Assembly: GCA_028866995.1 (NCBI GenBank)
Contig: JAGWHD010000002.1
Span: 1 to 64,000, forward strand
From: Microcaldota archaeon
GTDB lineage: Archaea > Micrarchaeota > Micrarchaeia > Micrarchaeales > CABMGC01
Reading direction: 5' to 3'
Length of the DNA stretch: 64,000 bases
The position numbers and the translations under genes are program-made. The notes under the pieces were generated by a model, which searched no databases, was not told where the DNA came from, and worked only from the letters and a program-made list of their open reading frames with translations. Positions 46,385-56,737 of the stretch are shown one piece after another. Each line of letters starts with the position of its first letter. The first letter of the stretch is position 1.

Positions 46385-47830
46385 TTGAAAAGGAAGGACA
46401 GGCCTGACATAGTATTCCTGATGCTGGATACCTTAAGGGCCGACTCGCTGAAGATGTACGGAGGCAGCCTCGATCTTGAGACTATAGATGGCATAGGCAG
46501 GATGGGGACCGTCTATGCCAACGCCGTAGCTCCTGGCACATACACCATACCGTCGCACATGTCGCTGTTCCTGGGCAAGAGGGTAAGGCACATCAAGGAG
46601 CTGAACAAGGACAAGATGAAGAACTACGACACCATGACGGACCCTTTCCTGACCAAGTCGAAGTACATAAACGAGGGCGAGATGACGCTTGCCAAGCACC
46701 TCTCATACCTCGGATACAAGACGGCCATGTTCTCGAACAACGCGCTTGTGTCAAGGCATACCGGCCTCGCCGAGGGGTTCAGCCACGTCGACAACGTCTA
46801 CTTCGACAGGAAGATACCCAAGTCAAAGACATATGTCAAGTCTGTGCTGAAGCTGGCAGCCAGCGACAGGTGGAGGGGCAAGATAATAGACCTGGCATGC
46901 AACGTCTCAAGGGTGATACCCAAGGACGAGATGGACAGGCTGTACGTGAAGCTCAGGACCAAGGTCAACAGGCACTTCGCAGAGGAGTACGGCTACTACG
47001 AGATGGACCAGGGCGCGGCGCTGACGAATTCGCTGATAAACAGGTATGCGAAGGATGTGGGCAACGAAAGCAACTTCGTATTCATAAACTACATGGAGGC
47101 CCATGACGGCTACCCTACCAACTTCATAACCCGTGACTATGTGGAGCAGGACAAGTGGTTCTACCTCACGAACATAGTGGACAGGGAGAACATACACATA
47201 ATCAAGGAGGCGTACAAGAAGAGGCTGATCTACCTTGACGCGAAGATAAGGGAGCTCATGAGCGGCATGAAGGCCAACGGCCTGCTGGACGACGCGGTTC
47301 TGGTGATAGCCGGGGACCACGGGCAGGCCTTCCTCGAGCACAACCAGATGTTCCACAGCATGTTCCCGTACAACGAGGTCGTTCACGTGCCGTTGATAGC
47401 CGGCAGGTTCATAGGAGGCAAGCAGGTGAACACCAAAGAGAGGATAGAGAATCCCGTCAGTCTTTCTGCGCTGAACGATTCCCTGGTCAGGATAGGATAC
47501 GGGAAGGAGGACATGGTGGACGGTAACCTCAAGAGGGATAGCTATGTCTTCTCCGACCATGTGGGGATAACCGAGGTATGGGACACGCCGATACTCAACG
47601 GGATAAAAAGCAGGGTAGAGTCCGCCAGGAAGATATACAGGGAGAAGAGGATCCGCAACACGTTCGCCACGGCCATATACCACAAGAACCTAAAGCTCAT
47701 ACATTACCGTAGCGGCAGCATGAAGGACGAGCTCTACGACATCAAGCAGGACCCCGGCGAGACCGAGAACATAATAAAAGACAACAGGGGCATAGCGCTG
47801 CAGATGCTCAGGAGCGACAGCGCAGCCTGA
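46385..47830 (+). CDS. Sulfatase-like (alkaline phosphatase superfamily) protein
   Basis: RPDIVFLMLDTLRADSLKMYGG...PGTYTIPSHMSLFLG...VIAGDHGQAFLEH; TTG start. Confidence 0.85.
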   Translation: MKRKDRPDIVFLMLDTLRADSLKMYGGSLDLETIDGIGRMGTVYANAVAPGTYTIPSHMSLFLGKRVRHIKELNKDKMKNYDTMTDPFLTKSKYINEGEMTLAKHLSYLGYKTAMFSNNALVSRHTGLAEGFSHVDNVYFDRKIPKSKTYVKSVLKLAASDRWRGKIIDLACNVSRVIPKDEMDRLYVKLRTKVNRHFAEEYGYYEMDQGAALTNSLINRYAKDVGNESNFVFINYMEAHDGYPTNFITRDYVEQDKWFYLTNIVDRENIHIIKEAYKKRLIYLDAKIRELMSGMKANGLLDDAVLVIAGDHGQAFLEHNQMFHSMFPYNEVVHVPLIAGRFIGGKQVNTKERIENPVSLSALNDSLVRIGYGKEDMVDGNLKRDSYVFSDHVGITEVWDTPILNGIKSRVESARKIYREKRIRNTFATAIYHKNLKLIHYRSGSMKDELYDIKQDPGETENIIKDNRGIALQMLRSDSAA

Positions 47831-48436
47831 TCAGACGAGCTTCAGCACGTCGTATATCGTCACTATCCCGACAACCTTGCCCTTGTCAACGACAAGCACA
47901 GCGCTCCAGTTCTCGAGAACCGACTTCAGCTTCAGCACGTCGGTATCCTTCGCCACCTGCGGAAGGGCCGGCTCCATCACGTCGCGTATCCTCATCTCGT
48001 TGACGCTCTCAGGCGACCTTGTGGCTATGCTGAGAAGGTCCCTCTGGTATACCGTGCCTACAGGCGTGCCGCCTGCGTCTATGACCGGTATCTGGGGGAA
48101 GTCGTAGTCCTTTATCACTGAAATCGCGCGGGCCACAGTGGTGGTAGGCCTTATCGAGGTTATGTTCCTGTGCATTATGTTGTGCGCCTTCTTCCTCAGT
48201 ATCGCGCTCCTTTCGCTCTCCTTCTCGAGGCTGTTCAGGCCCTCCATGATCCTGAATACCGTCAGGTAGCTCGGATTAAGGCTCTTGACATCGCTCTCCA
48301 CCCTCGCCACTGTAGCCTGGCTGAGGCCGAGCATCGACGCAAGGCTCTTCTGGCTCACGTTGAGCGCCTTCCTCATGCTCCTTATCCTGCTGGATATTGT
48401 CTCAAGGTCGTCGATATCGTAGGGCATAATTACCAA
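47831..48436 (-). CDS. HTH (XRE-type) plus CBS-domain transcriptional regulator
   Basis: RKALNVSQKSLASMLGLSQATVARVESDVKSLNPSYL followed by two CBS motifs. Confidence 0.88.
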   Translation of the reverse strand: MVIMPYDIDDLETISSRIRSMRKALNVSQKSLASMLGLSQATVARVESDVKSLNPSYLTVFRIMEGLNSLEKESERSAILRKKAHNIMHRNITSIRPTTTVARAISVIKDYDFPQIPVIDAGGTPVGTVYQRDLLSIATRSPESVNEMRIRDVMEPALPQVAKDTDVLKLKSVLENWSAVLVVDKGKVVGIVTIYDVLKLV

Positions 48437-48519
48437 CAGTAATATTCCATATTATTATAATTACAATCAAGGTTATAAAGCTTCCAGTTCATATTATGAC
48501 CAAGTTCTAAGGGGATAAA

Positions 48520-49725
48520 TTGGCAAAGAACATATCGATAAGCAAGCTGGACAATAGCTGCTACATTGCGAACAAGAGGACGGAGTACGTCGAGAGGAAG
48601 GGCATGGGGCATCCTGACAGCCTCATAGACGGCATAGTCGATGAGACGAGCCATGCGCTCAGCAGGGCGTACCTCGGCCAGTGCGATGCGATACTGCACC
48701 ACAACGTTGACAAGGGGCTGATCATAGGCGGCGCCTCTGAAGCGAAGTTCGGAGCAGGAAAGATAACCAAGAAGATAGAGGTCATAATAACAGGCAGAGC
48801 GACTGAGACGTTCGACGGCAAGAGGATAGACGTGAATGAGATAGCCAAGGACGTGGCTCTCAGCTACCTGAAGAAGAACACGAGGTTCCTCGACATAGAG
48901 AACGAGGTGAGCTTCGAGTCAAGGATAGCCAAAGGGAGCACCGACCTGATGCACGTCTTCTCGAGGAGCGACGGAGTGCCGCTCGCGAACGACACCTCAT
49001 TCGGCATAGGCTTCGCCCCGTTCTCAGACGTGGAAAGGCTCGTGCTCGAGACCGAGAGGTACCTTAACGGGAAGGAGTACAAGAGCATCATGCCTGCGGT
49101 TGGCGAGGATATCAAGGTCATGGGGCTGAGAGAGGGCGACGGCATAGTGCTGACGATCGCCATAGCCTTCGTGGCGCACCTGGTCAAGGACCTCGAGGAC
49201 TACAACAGGCAGAAGGAAAGGGTGAAATCTGATGTTGAGAAGCTTGCAAAGAGGGTTGTCGCAAAAGAGGTAACGGTGCATGTGAATACTGCTGATCCTC
49301 TTGACGGCGACGAGGTATACCTGACGAAGTCCGGGCTCAGCGCCGAGGCAGGGGACGACGGCTCAGTAGGAAGGGGCAACAGGGTCAACGGGCTCATAAC
49401 GCCTTTCAGGCACATGTCTCTCGAGGCCGCTGCAGGAAAGAACCCTGTCAACCACATAGGGAAGATATACAACCTGCTCGCCACGCAGATGGCGAACAGC
49501 ATAACAAAGGAGCAGCCTTCCATACTGGAATGCGACATAGCAATACTGTCGCAGATAGGGAAGCCTATAGACGAGCCGCTCAACCTGAACATAGAGCTGG
49601 TGACTGAATCGGGGGCGAACTTCGGCAACGTGGAGAGCAAGGCAAGGTACCAGGCCGAGAAATGGCTGGAAGACCTGAAGAACTTCACGATAGACATATC
49701 GCTAGGAAAGTACATGGCGTTCTGA
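48520..49725 (+). CDS. mat: Archaeal S-adenosylmethionine synthetase
   Basis: VERKGMGHPDSLIDGIVDETSHALSRAYL; GAGKITKKIEVIITGRAT. Confidence 0.93.
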   Translation: MAKNISISKLDNSCYIANKRTEYVERKGMGHPDSLIDGIVDETSHALSRAYLGQCDAILHHNVDKGLIIGGASEAKFGAGKITKKIEVIITGRATETFDGKRIDVNEIAKDVALSYLKKNTRFLDIENEVSFESRIAKGSTDLMHVFSRSDGVPLANDTSFGIGFAPFSDVERLVLETERYLNGKEYKSIMPAVGEDIKVMGLREGDGIVLTIAIAFVAHLVKDLEDYNRQKERVKSDVEKLAKRVVAKEVTVHVNTADPLDGDEVYLTKSGLSAEAGDDGSVGRGNRVNGLITPFRHMSLEAAAGKNPVNHIGKIYNLLATQMANSITKEQPSILECDIAILSQIGKPIDEPLNLNIELVTESGANFGNVESKARYQAEKWLEDLKNFTIDISLGKYMAF

Positions 49726-49745
49726 GGTGTTTTGGATTGCACGGT

Positions 49746-50099
49746 TTGGAAACCATACAAAGGCTGAACAGGAACATAGAAAGGCAGACTCCGGATCAGA
49801 CCTATCGCGAGCGAGTCTTCGGGCTGAGGTATGGGCCTGCTGTGAATGCGCTTGTGAACCTTGCTAGGCACAGGCATGACAGGGAGAGCGGGGTCGACGC
49901 GCTGGTAAGGCTCGCTAACCTTGGTATAACGCTAGACAGGAAGGTGTTCGGGCCGCATGGCGAGCAGCTTAAGAGGCATGCAAGGCCTGGAGAGACTGCT
50001 GCAGACACGCTTGCAAGGATTGTTGCAGAGGTGTTGGATAAGGAAAGCAAGGCTGCATCAGGCAACGGGCGCATTCTTCACGAGGTCATAAGGGCATGA
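49746..50099 (+). CDS. Hypothetical protein (TTG start inferred)
   Basis: ORF segment LHGLETIQRLNRN...ILHEVIRA; start uncertain. Confidence 0.5.
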   Translation: METIQRLNRNIERQTPDQTYRERVFGLRYGPAVNALVNLARHRHDRESGVDALVRLANLGITLDRKVFGPHGEQLKRHARPGETAADTLARIVAEVLDKESKAASGNGRILHEVIRA

Positions 50100-50248
50100 A
50101 CGCAATCAGCTTTCCGGGAAAGAGGCAGAGATTGGCAAACCAGATATTCAAAGAGCTGCAGCGCACAAGGAGTGGGGAAAAGAGAGGGTTGTTCAGGAGC
50201 ATAGTGAGAGCCAGGAACAACAGGGCAAAAGAAGACAGGGCTTTTTAG
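50096..50248 (+). CDS. Small basic 50-aa hypothetical ORF
   Basis: MNAISFPGKRQRLANQIFKELQRTRSGEKRGLFRSIVRARNNRAKEDRAF; ATGA overlap with the upstream ORF. Confidence 0.4.
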   Translation: MNAISFPGKRQRLANQIFKELQRTRSGEKRGLFRSIVRARNNRAKEDRAF

Positions 50249-50550
50249 GAGAGGGTCATCTCTATCTGGACCGTGTCGGGAACAGGTATCCTCATCACCT
50301 GCCTTAATGCCTGCTCGCTCCCCTCGATCTCTATGAGCCTGTTGTGTATCCTCATCTGCCAGTGCTCGTAGGTGTGGGAACCGTCTCCGCAAGGGGTCTT
50401 CCTTGTGGATATCGACAGCCTCTTTGTAGGAAGAGGAATAGGGCCCTTGTACTTTATGCCCATGCTCTTTGCGATCTCGACTATCTTCTCGACGATGCTC
50501 CTCGCGTCGTCCTTCTTCCTGCTTATTATCTTTATTCTGGCTGTTGGCAA
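50245..50550 (-). CDS. rps10: 30S ribosomal protein S10 (uS10)
   Basis: MPTARIKIISRKKDDARSIVEKIVEIAKSMGIKYKGPIPLPTKRLSISTRKTPCGDGSHTYEHWQMRIH. Confidence 0.95.
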   Translation of the reverse strand: MPTARIKIISRKKDDARSIVEKIVEIAKSMGIKYKGPIPLPTKRLSISTRKTPCGDGSHTYEHWQMRIHNRLIEIEGSEQALRQVMRIPVPDTVQIEMTLS

Positions 50551-50557
50551 GGAATCA

Positions 50558-51826
50558 TCATTGCTTCTTGGTTATGTCCAGGATGACTCCTGCAGCAACA
50601 GTCTGTCCCATGTCCCTGATCGCGAACCTTCCGAGCTGGGGGAACTCGCTGTACTTCTCGACGCAGATGGCCTTGGTTGGCTTGATCTTGACGAGAGCGA
50701 CGTCGCCGTTCTTTATCAGCTCAGGGTTCTTCTGGAGCGTCTGGCCTGTCTTAGGGTCCTTCTTCTCCATTATCTCCATTATCGTAGCTGCTATCTGCAT
50801 CGTGTGCAGGTGGAAGACTGGCGTGTAACCGGGAACTATCGCGGTAGGGTGGTTTATCACCACTATCTGCGCGGTGAACTCCTGCGCCACTGTAGGCGGA
50901 GATGTAGTAGGTCCTATGACGTCTCCCCTCTTGATGTCCTTCTTGTCGACGCCCTTGATGTTGAAGCCGACGTTGTCTCCAGGCTCAGCCTTCTGCAGCT
51001 GCTGGTGGTGCATCTCTATGGACTTTATCTCGGTCTTCACTCCGGCAGGCATTATTATGACCTGGTCCCCAGGCTTCATGACTCCCGTCTCGACCCTCCC
51101 TACAGGGACGGTTCCGAATCCTGCTATTGAATATACGTCCTGGACAGGCAGCCTCAGCGGCTTGTCCGTCGGCTTCTTTGGAAGCTGCAGCGTGTCAAGG
51201 GCCTCGAGCAGCGTAGGTCCCGTGTACCAAGACAGCTTGTCCGACTTGCTTGAAACGTTTATGCCCTCAAGCGCAGAGTAAGGAACGAAAAGTATCTTAG
51301 CAGGATCGTATCCTACTGTCTTGAGCAGCTCGGTAACCTTGTTCTTCGCATCGTCGAACTTGCCCCTGTCGTATCCCGCAGCGTCTATCTTGTTCAGCCC
51401 GACTATCAGCTGGCTTATTCCGAGGACTCTCGCAAGATATGCGTGCTCCCTTGTCTGGCTCTGTATGCCGTCAGGGGTAGAGACTACGAGCACCGCAGCG
51501 TCTGCCTGGCTTGCCCCGGTGATCATGTTCTTTACGAAGTCCCTGTGCCCAGGCGCGTCTATGATCGTGAAGTAGTACTTCGGCGTCTGGAAGTCCCTGT
51601 GCATTATGTCTATCGTGATGCCCCTTTCTCTCTCCTCCTTGAGCTGGTCCATTACGAACGCGAACTCGAATGTGGGCCTGTTGTACTTCGCTACCTCTTC
51701 CTTCAGCTTCTTCATGTCCTGCTCCGATACCGACTTAGTGTCGTAGAGCAGCCTTCCTACTGTCGTTGACTTCCCGTGGTCTATGTGCCCGATGAAGATC
51801 AGATTCATGTGCGGTTTGTCTGCCAT
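50558..51826 (-). CDS. tuf: Elongation factor 1-alpha
   Basis: [25 protein letters not shown]...[47 protein letters not shown]. Confidence 0.97.
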   Translation of the reverse strand: MADKPHMNLIFIGHIDHGKSTTVGRLLYDTKSVSEQDMKKLKEEVAKYNRPTFEFAFVMDQLKEERERGITIDIMHRDFQTPKYYFTIIDAPGHRDFVKNMITGASQADAAVLVVSTPDGIQSQTREHAYLARVLGISQLIVGLNKIDAAGYDRGKFDDAKNKVTELLKTVGYDPAKILFVPYSALEGINVSSKSDKLSWYTGPTLLEALDTLQLPKKPTDKPLRLPVQDVYSIAGFGTVPVGRVETGVMKPGDQVIIMPAGVKTEIKSIEMHHQQLQKAEPGDNVGFNIKGVDKKDIKRGDVIGPTTSPPTVAQEFTAQIVVINHPTAIVPGYTPVFHLHTMQIAATIMEIMEKKDPKTGQTLQKNPELIKNGDVALVKIKPTKAICVEKYSEFPQLGRFAIRDMGQTVAAGVILDITKKQ

Positions 51827-51961
51827 ATAAATTCACCAATCGTAAATCTTTGTAAGCCTTTTTACCTCTGAAAACGAGTGAAAAGGACTGTTCACTGTGC
51901 TTATAGTATATTATGAATACGTATTTAAACCTTTTGCTGTTTTGAAGAGGCAATATCGTCT

Positions 51962-52732
51962 TCAGCGCCTTAGCATCGAAGCCGCTTCCTCATCGAGCAT
52001 GAAGGTGGCTCTACTATGGAGCCTCAGCGCAGATGCAGGCGTCCTTGGGCTGACAGGACCCTGAAGCGCCTTCATCACAGCAGCCGACTTCTCCTCACCT
52101 GTCGCGATGAGCACTATCTCCCTCGACCTGAGTATAGTGTTTATCCCCATGGTCAGCGCCTTCCTTGGCATGTCCCCGTTGCTGAAGTACTGGGAGTTGG
52201 CCTCCCTGGTCCTGGGTGACAGCTTCACGAGATGGGTCTTCGAACGGAAGCTGGTTCCAGGCTCGTTGAACCCTATGTGGCCGTTCCTGCCTATGCCAAG
52301 GTACTGAAGGTCCACATCTCCTGCCTTGCGTATCCTGCCTTCGTAGCCTCTTGCCTCGGCGCGAGGGTCCTCCGCGTTGCCCCTAGGCAGCTGCGCCATT
52401 CCGGGACCCATGTCTATGTGGGAGTAGAGGTTGCTATGCATGTAGAACGCGTACGAGCCTGGGTTCTTCGGGTCTATCCTCCAGTACTCGTCAAGGTTGA
52501 AGGCCCTCGCCTTCCTGAAGCTGTCTCCGTTCCTGCCGAATTCAGATACCACCGCCCTGTAGAATGGAAGGAACGTGCCGCCTGTAGCGAAGCCGAAAGT
52601 AGGATGGCCGTTGCCGTTCCTCAGCATGCCGAAGAGCGGCCTTATCGCGTCGCTGTACAGTGCCTTGCTGTCCTCGTATACAAGCACGCTCATGCCGTTT
52701 ATCATCCTGCCGCGCGCGGCCAGCTTGCTCAT
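51962..52732 (-). CDS. nagB: Glucosamine-6-phosphate deaminase-like protein
   Basis: FATGGTFLPFYRAVV, FNLDEYW, YLGIGRNGHIGFNEPGTSF, LTMGINTILRSREIVLIATGEEKSAAVMKALQG. Confidence 0.88.
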   Translation of the reverse strand: MSKLAARGRMINGMSVLVYEDSKALYSDAIRPLFGMLRNGNGHPTFGFATGGTFLPFYRAVVSEFGRNGDSFRKARAFNLDEYWRIDPKNPGSYAFYMHSNLYSHIDMGPGMAQLPRGNAEDPRAEARGYEGRIRKAGDVDLQYLGIGRNGHIGFNEPGTSFRSKTHLVKLSPRTREANSQYFSNGDMPRKALTMGINTILRSREIVLIATGEEKSAAVMKALQGPVSPRTPASALRLHSRATFMLDEEAASMLRR

Positions 52733-52746
52733 GATACCACTAAAGG

Positions 52747-53076
52747 TCAGCTGCGCCTTGCCTGCAGTGCGCTCCTGCGAACCGCAGTCGCAACCCCGTC
52801 AGCGACCGAGTGGGCCCTTGCTATCGCCCTCTCCAGCTCGTGCAAGGCCTCTCCTTCGCTCCTTGGCTTTCCGTTTGCCCCCCTCATCAGAAGACCTAGC
52901 GTTGTCCTGAACCCCTCGTCCTGCTCCAGTATAGTGCCTCTTGGAGTGTGCTTGCTTACAGTAAGCTTTGCCACTGTATCTCCCGGCATCCCGTAGAACG
53001 GCTGCTGAACAGTCAGCCTGTCCCTCTTCGCGCCATCCTCAAAGTATATGTATAGAGACAATGAACCACGCTTCAA
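52747..53076 (-). CDS. Hypothetical protein
   Basis: ORF adjacent to nagB. Confidence 0.5.
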   Translation of the reverse strand: MKRGSLSLYIYFEDGAKRDRLTVQQPFYGMPGDTVAKLTVSKHTPRGTILEQDEGFRTTLGLLMRGANGKPRSEGEALHELERAIARAHSVADGVATAVRRSALQARRS

Positions 53077-53183
53077 CCTGTCTTTTCTTGATATATAATA
53101 ATATGCATGGGCACCGGCAATCGGCCTTTGCAGTCTGGCAGCATTCCCAATGCTTATATACCATGAATATCCACCTCTGCCTC

Positions 53184-53984
53184 ATGGCAAACAGGACAGC
53201 GAAGGCCAATTCAGCTGAACTGCGGTCGTTGAAGGCCGCAAGGCGAGAGGACACGCTGAGGGCTGCGGACGCGCTCTTCAGGACACGCAGGGGCGCAGCT
53301 GAGAATAGCGTCGCTGGCGTCACATCAGGATATCTCTACAAGCTCTTCTCTTCAAGGCAGTTCTCGCACAGGATAAGATTGTCCCTTGGAAGCACCGAAA
53401 GGCATGGAGTAGAGGCTGGTTTCATAGCCTTCAGGCAGGTCAACTCCCAATTCACGCGGCTTACAATGCCTGAAAAAGGAAGCCCTGACGGTATAATATT
53501 CGACATATTGGGACATGAGCAGGCACTTGAGAAGCAGTTCGGAGTTCCATTCCTGCAGATTGCTGCCTTCCATACTCATACCGAAAGGGATACAGCCATT
53601 CCTTCAAGAGGGGATCTCATCAATGTTGTCATCACGAGGCCTGTATACTCTCCAGGCATGGAGAACGGCATAGCTGCATATCCTGCGACGATAGAGATCA
53701 TGTGCGCTCCAGGAAGGAAAGGCATCGAGATGATTGCAGTTCAGAAGAGTCCTGTGTTCAACGGCCCGTCTGCAGTGCTGATGCTTGGAATAAACCAGGT
53801 TGACAGAGAGCTCGCCTTCGCGAGGTCCGGCAATGAGGCAGTAGAGATACTGGAAGGCTACAGCTACAGGGCATTCTCCTTCAAGGCAAACCGTTACGGT
53901 AGGATCGGCAAGGATGATGCCGAAAGGATGGCGCTGATGTTCGCGTATTCTCCTGCAGTCGTGCCCAGCGATGCCGATTACTAG
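53184..53984 (+). CDS. Protein with JAMM-like motif
   Basis: FHTHTERDTAIPSRGDLIN fits HxHx(7+)SxxD; TTATATA about 25 nt upstream of the ATG. Confidence 0.6.
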   Translation: MANRTAKANSAELRSLKAARREDTLRAADALFRTRRGAAENSVAGVTSGYLYKLFSSRQFSHRIRLSLGSTERHGVEAGFIAFRQVNSQFTRLTMPEKGSPDGIIFDILGHEQALEKQFGVPFLQIAAFHTHTERDTAIPSRGDLINVVITRPVYSPGMENGIAAYPATIEIMCAPGRKGIEMIAVQKSPVFNGPSAVLMLGINQVDRELAFARSGNEAVEILEGYSYRAFSFKANRYGRIGKDDAERMALMFAYSPAVVPSDADY

Positions 53985-55006
53985 CGGTTCAGAGTAACCG
54001 ATTCGTTTGCGCTTGGAGGCCCTGTGAAGTACGGGTAGTTGCTGAATGTGCAGGGATGCGAATCCCTATAGGCCTTCGATATCACGATATTGCTCCGGTT
54101 CACGCCGTGCTGGGCGAATTGCACCAGAACGCTCTGGTCCATGTGGTTGAATATCGAATCGAAGGTTTCCCTGGAATTGCTGCTCGAATGGCTGAAATTC
54201 GCGAGCGCTATGTCGAAAGTCTGCTCGTTGGAGCTCTGGTTGGCGTATCCTATCAGCTCCCCTGCGGAAACCTTGGAACCCACCGCTATCCCACTGGCAG
54301 GATCCATGTGGAAGAATATCGCTGTCCATATTCCCGGAGTGGGGTACGTCTGTCCGTTGTACGACACGGTAGCGTTGCTTGTAGCGTCTGCTATCCACAC
54401 CTGGTATCCTATCGGCGTCTGCTCCCTTGTTATGCTGACTACAGTGCCGTTGAACGGGGCTAACTCCTGTATCCTTCCAGTCGTGAACGCATACGATGCG
54501 CTTGGCGTGAAGTAGTGCTTCATCGACCTGTTCGTCTCCAGCGTGCCGTTCACGTCATAGCCGCTGTAGTCGTGGCCTACGCAGCTCCTGAACTTGCTTA
54601 TCTGTGATATCTGCGAAAGGTTGACTGGGACTGCAACTATGAAGTCCTGGGTTGATAAGGCCGTCTGGGCTACAGTCGTTGTCGGCACTGTCGTGGAATT
54701 GGCCTGCTGCGCTTGCCCGTTGAATCCGCATGCCTGCGGGTTGCTTTCGCAGTAACTCTGGCACTGCGATTCCGGTATGCCTGCATTGCTGCATGCCTGC
54801 ATCGCCGACGCTATGCTGGCATTTGAAGATGAGCTGTAGTTTGTCTGCGCCGTGGTTAGCTGGGAGGTCGAGACGGGTATAGAGGATGCTGCCGTAGTTG
54901 CCGATGGGCCGTGAGAGCCCGAGGGCTGCATTCCGTTTTCGTAGAGATAAGCCCCAGCCAATACTACGGTCGCTGCCAGTATCAATGCCAGACCCAGTTT
55001 GTTCAT
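53981..55006 (-). CDS. Secreted protein with degenerate M23/LytM-like domain
   Basis: Signal peptide, Ser/Thr-rich linker, FNGTVVSI...GYQVWIADA...FFHMDPASGIAVGSKVSAGELIGYA. Confidence 0.55.
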   Translation of the reverse strand: MNKLGLALILAATVVLAGAYLYENGMQPSGSHGPSATTAASSIPVSTSQLTTAQTNYSSSSNASIASAMQACSNAGIPESQCQSYCESNPQACGFNGQAQQANSTTVPTTTVAQTALSTQDFIVAVPVNLSQISQISKFRSCVGHDYSGYDVNGTLETNRSMKHYFTPSASYAFTTGRIQELAPFNGTVVSITREQTPIGYQVWIADATSNATVSYNGQTYPTPGIWTAIFFHMDPASGIAVGSKVSAGELIGYANQSSNEQTFDIALANFSHSSSNSRETFDSIFNHMDQSVLVQFAQHGVNRSNIVISKAYRDSHPCTFSNYPYFTGPPSANESVTLNR

Positions 55007-55058
55007 GGGCTAGAGATGCATTACAAACTATTTAAATTTTTGCTGGGCGATGTCAATT

Positions 55059-55610
55059 ATGGCAGATGGCAGCGAGGCTAAGATTAAGGAGCTGATAGAG
55101 AAGGCCGAGATAAGCCTGATACTTGATACCTACGATGACATCTTCTCCGATTTCGATCCCAGATCTTATGCGGAACGGGCCCTTTCAGTGGACTTCCTTT
55201 CCGAGACCAGGAGGGAAGCCAGGGACAAGGACACCGGGATAGAACTCAACCTGCTCATACCAAAGGCAGCAAGGAACCTTGCTGACGAGGAGACGATAAA
55301 GACGAGGCTCAAGGCCTATTTCAGGAAGAGCTACAGGTATGCAAAGGAGGAACTCTCCAAGCGCAGCAGGCAGGCGCTCGCCCTGGTTGTCGTTGGCGTA
55401 GTCATAGGGACGGCTGACGTGTACATGCTGTCGCTGGAAGGCATAAGCCCCATCCTAAAATCGGCCATAGAGGTCGTCCTGACGCCTGCGAGCTGGTATA
55501 CGCTATGGACAGGGTTTGACGAGCTGATGATAAAGCCCAGGGAAGCCGAAGCTGAGAAGGCCTTCTACAAGAAGATGTCTGCTGCTCAGATAATATTCAC
55601 GCCTTACTGA
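55059..55610 (+). CDS. Hypothetical membrane protein
   Basis: Central TM segment ALALVVVGVVIGTADVYML. Confidence 0.65.
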   Translation: MADGSEAKIKELIEKAEISLILDTYDDIFSDFDPRSYAERALSVDFLSETRREARDKDTGIELNLLIPKAARNLADEETIKTRLKAYFRKSYRYAKEELSKRSRQALALVVVGVVIGTADVYMLSLEGISPILKSAIEVVLTPASWYTLWTGFDELMIKPREAEAEKAFYKKMSAAQIIFTPY

Positions 55611-55865
55611 GATGGTTGTCGGCAGACAAATATACATTAGAGGCGCCGCGCAATAGCAGCAGGTCGGCGATGTTTTCCACGAACATCGCGCCTTTGGGCA
55701 GGTGCGCTACAACGTGCCATTCAGTATCCGAAGACACCGATGAGATGGTCAAGACGGAATTTGTGCTGCCCCTACCATGGATTCAAGCGTTACGGAAACG
55801 GGCTCGTATTTAAGCGTCCTCGCGCTGACTGGCATGCGCCGAATCGGTTAAGAATAGAGACTAGA

Positions 55866-55938
55866 TAGTCCCGACCAGATTCGAACTGGTGTCAACGGGT
55901 TCAGAGCCCGCTATCCTTGACCACTAGACTACGGGACT
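55866..55938 (-). tRNA. tRNA-Gln(CTG)
   Basis: Reverse complement AGTCCCGTAGTCTAGTGGTCAAGGATAGCGGGCTCTGAACCCGTTGACACCAGTTCGAATCTGGTCGGGACT; anticodon loop CTCTGAA. Confidence 0.9.
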
Positions 55939-55996
55939 ATATATTCAACGAAACATTGCTGTTCGCTTTTATAAGGTTTGTTGTGATAGGAATACC

Positions 55997-56737
55997 ATGC
56001 AAACGATCTACACCGACAGGTCCATCTCATCGATTGAGATAAAGAACATACTCGTAGCTGACGTTGTCCTTACGCTCGCTTTCGCGCTCGTCTTCTCAGG
56101 CGGTCTTGGCAGCCTTTTCGGCTCAGGCGGCTCGTTCGTGGGGTTCCTGGAGCTCGTACCTATTGCATTCGTCGCTGTCTCGCTCTCCTTCGTGCTCCAT
56201 GAGCTGATGCACAAGATAGTGGCGCAGAGGTACGGTGCCTCTGCCGCGTTCAGGGCTTCGAAGGACGGGCTTCTGATAACTGTTGTCAGCAGCATGATAG
56301 GGTTCCTGATAGGCATACCAGGAGCGACTGTCATATTCGCCAGCAGCTTCTCGAAGAAGCAGGAGGCGATGGTCTCGTTGGCAGGCCCTCTCACAAATTT
56401 TGGCGTGTTCCTCGTGTTCCTTGCAATAGCCGTATTCGGCAACTCCTACCTTTCGCAGCACAACTACCTTACAACATTGGTGGGTACGACCCTTTTCATA
56501 AGCGTGTACATCGCTTTCTTCAACATGCTCCCCATATACCCTCTTGACGGCAGCAAGGTCCTGAGATGGAGCAAGACAGTATACATCGGCGTGCTTGCCA
56601 TGATATTCATATTCTTCTACGTGACCGCTGTTATGTACTTCCAGATATACTCGCCGATAGGGCTCATAGTCAATCTCTTGGTTGTGCTAGTGCTGGCGCT
56701 CGTGATGTCGAGCATAGCAACAGGAATAAGGCTGTGA
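55997..56737 (+). CDS. M50-family (site-2 protease-like) membrane metalloprotease
   Basis: HELMH and NMLPIYPLDGSKVLRW motifs, multi-TM. Confidence 0.87.
   Translation: MQTIYTDRSISSIEIKNILVADVVLTLAFALVFSGGLGSLFGSGGSFVGFLELVPIAFVAVSLSFVLHELMHKIVAQRYGASAAFRASKDGLLITVVSSMIGFLIGIPGATVIFASSFSKKQEAMVSLAGPLTNFGVFLVFLAIAVFGNSYLSQHNYLTTLVGTTLFISVYIAFFNMLPIYPLDGSKVLRWSKTVYIGVLAMIFIFFYVTAVMYFQIYSPIGLIVNLLVVLVLALVMSSIATGIRL

Noticed and set aside
47877-48442. Plus-strand ORFs opposite the HTH-CBS gene
   Set aside because: Antisense shadows; the minus-strand product has clear HTH and CBS motifs.
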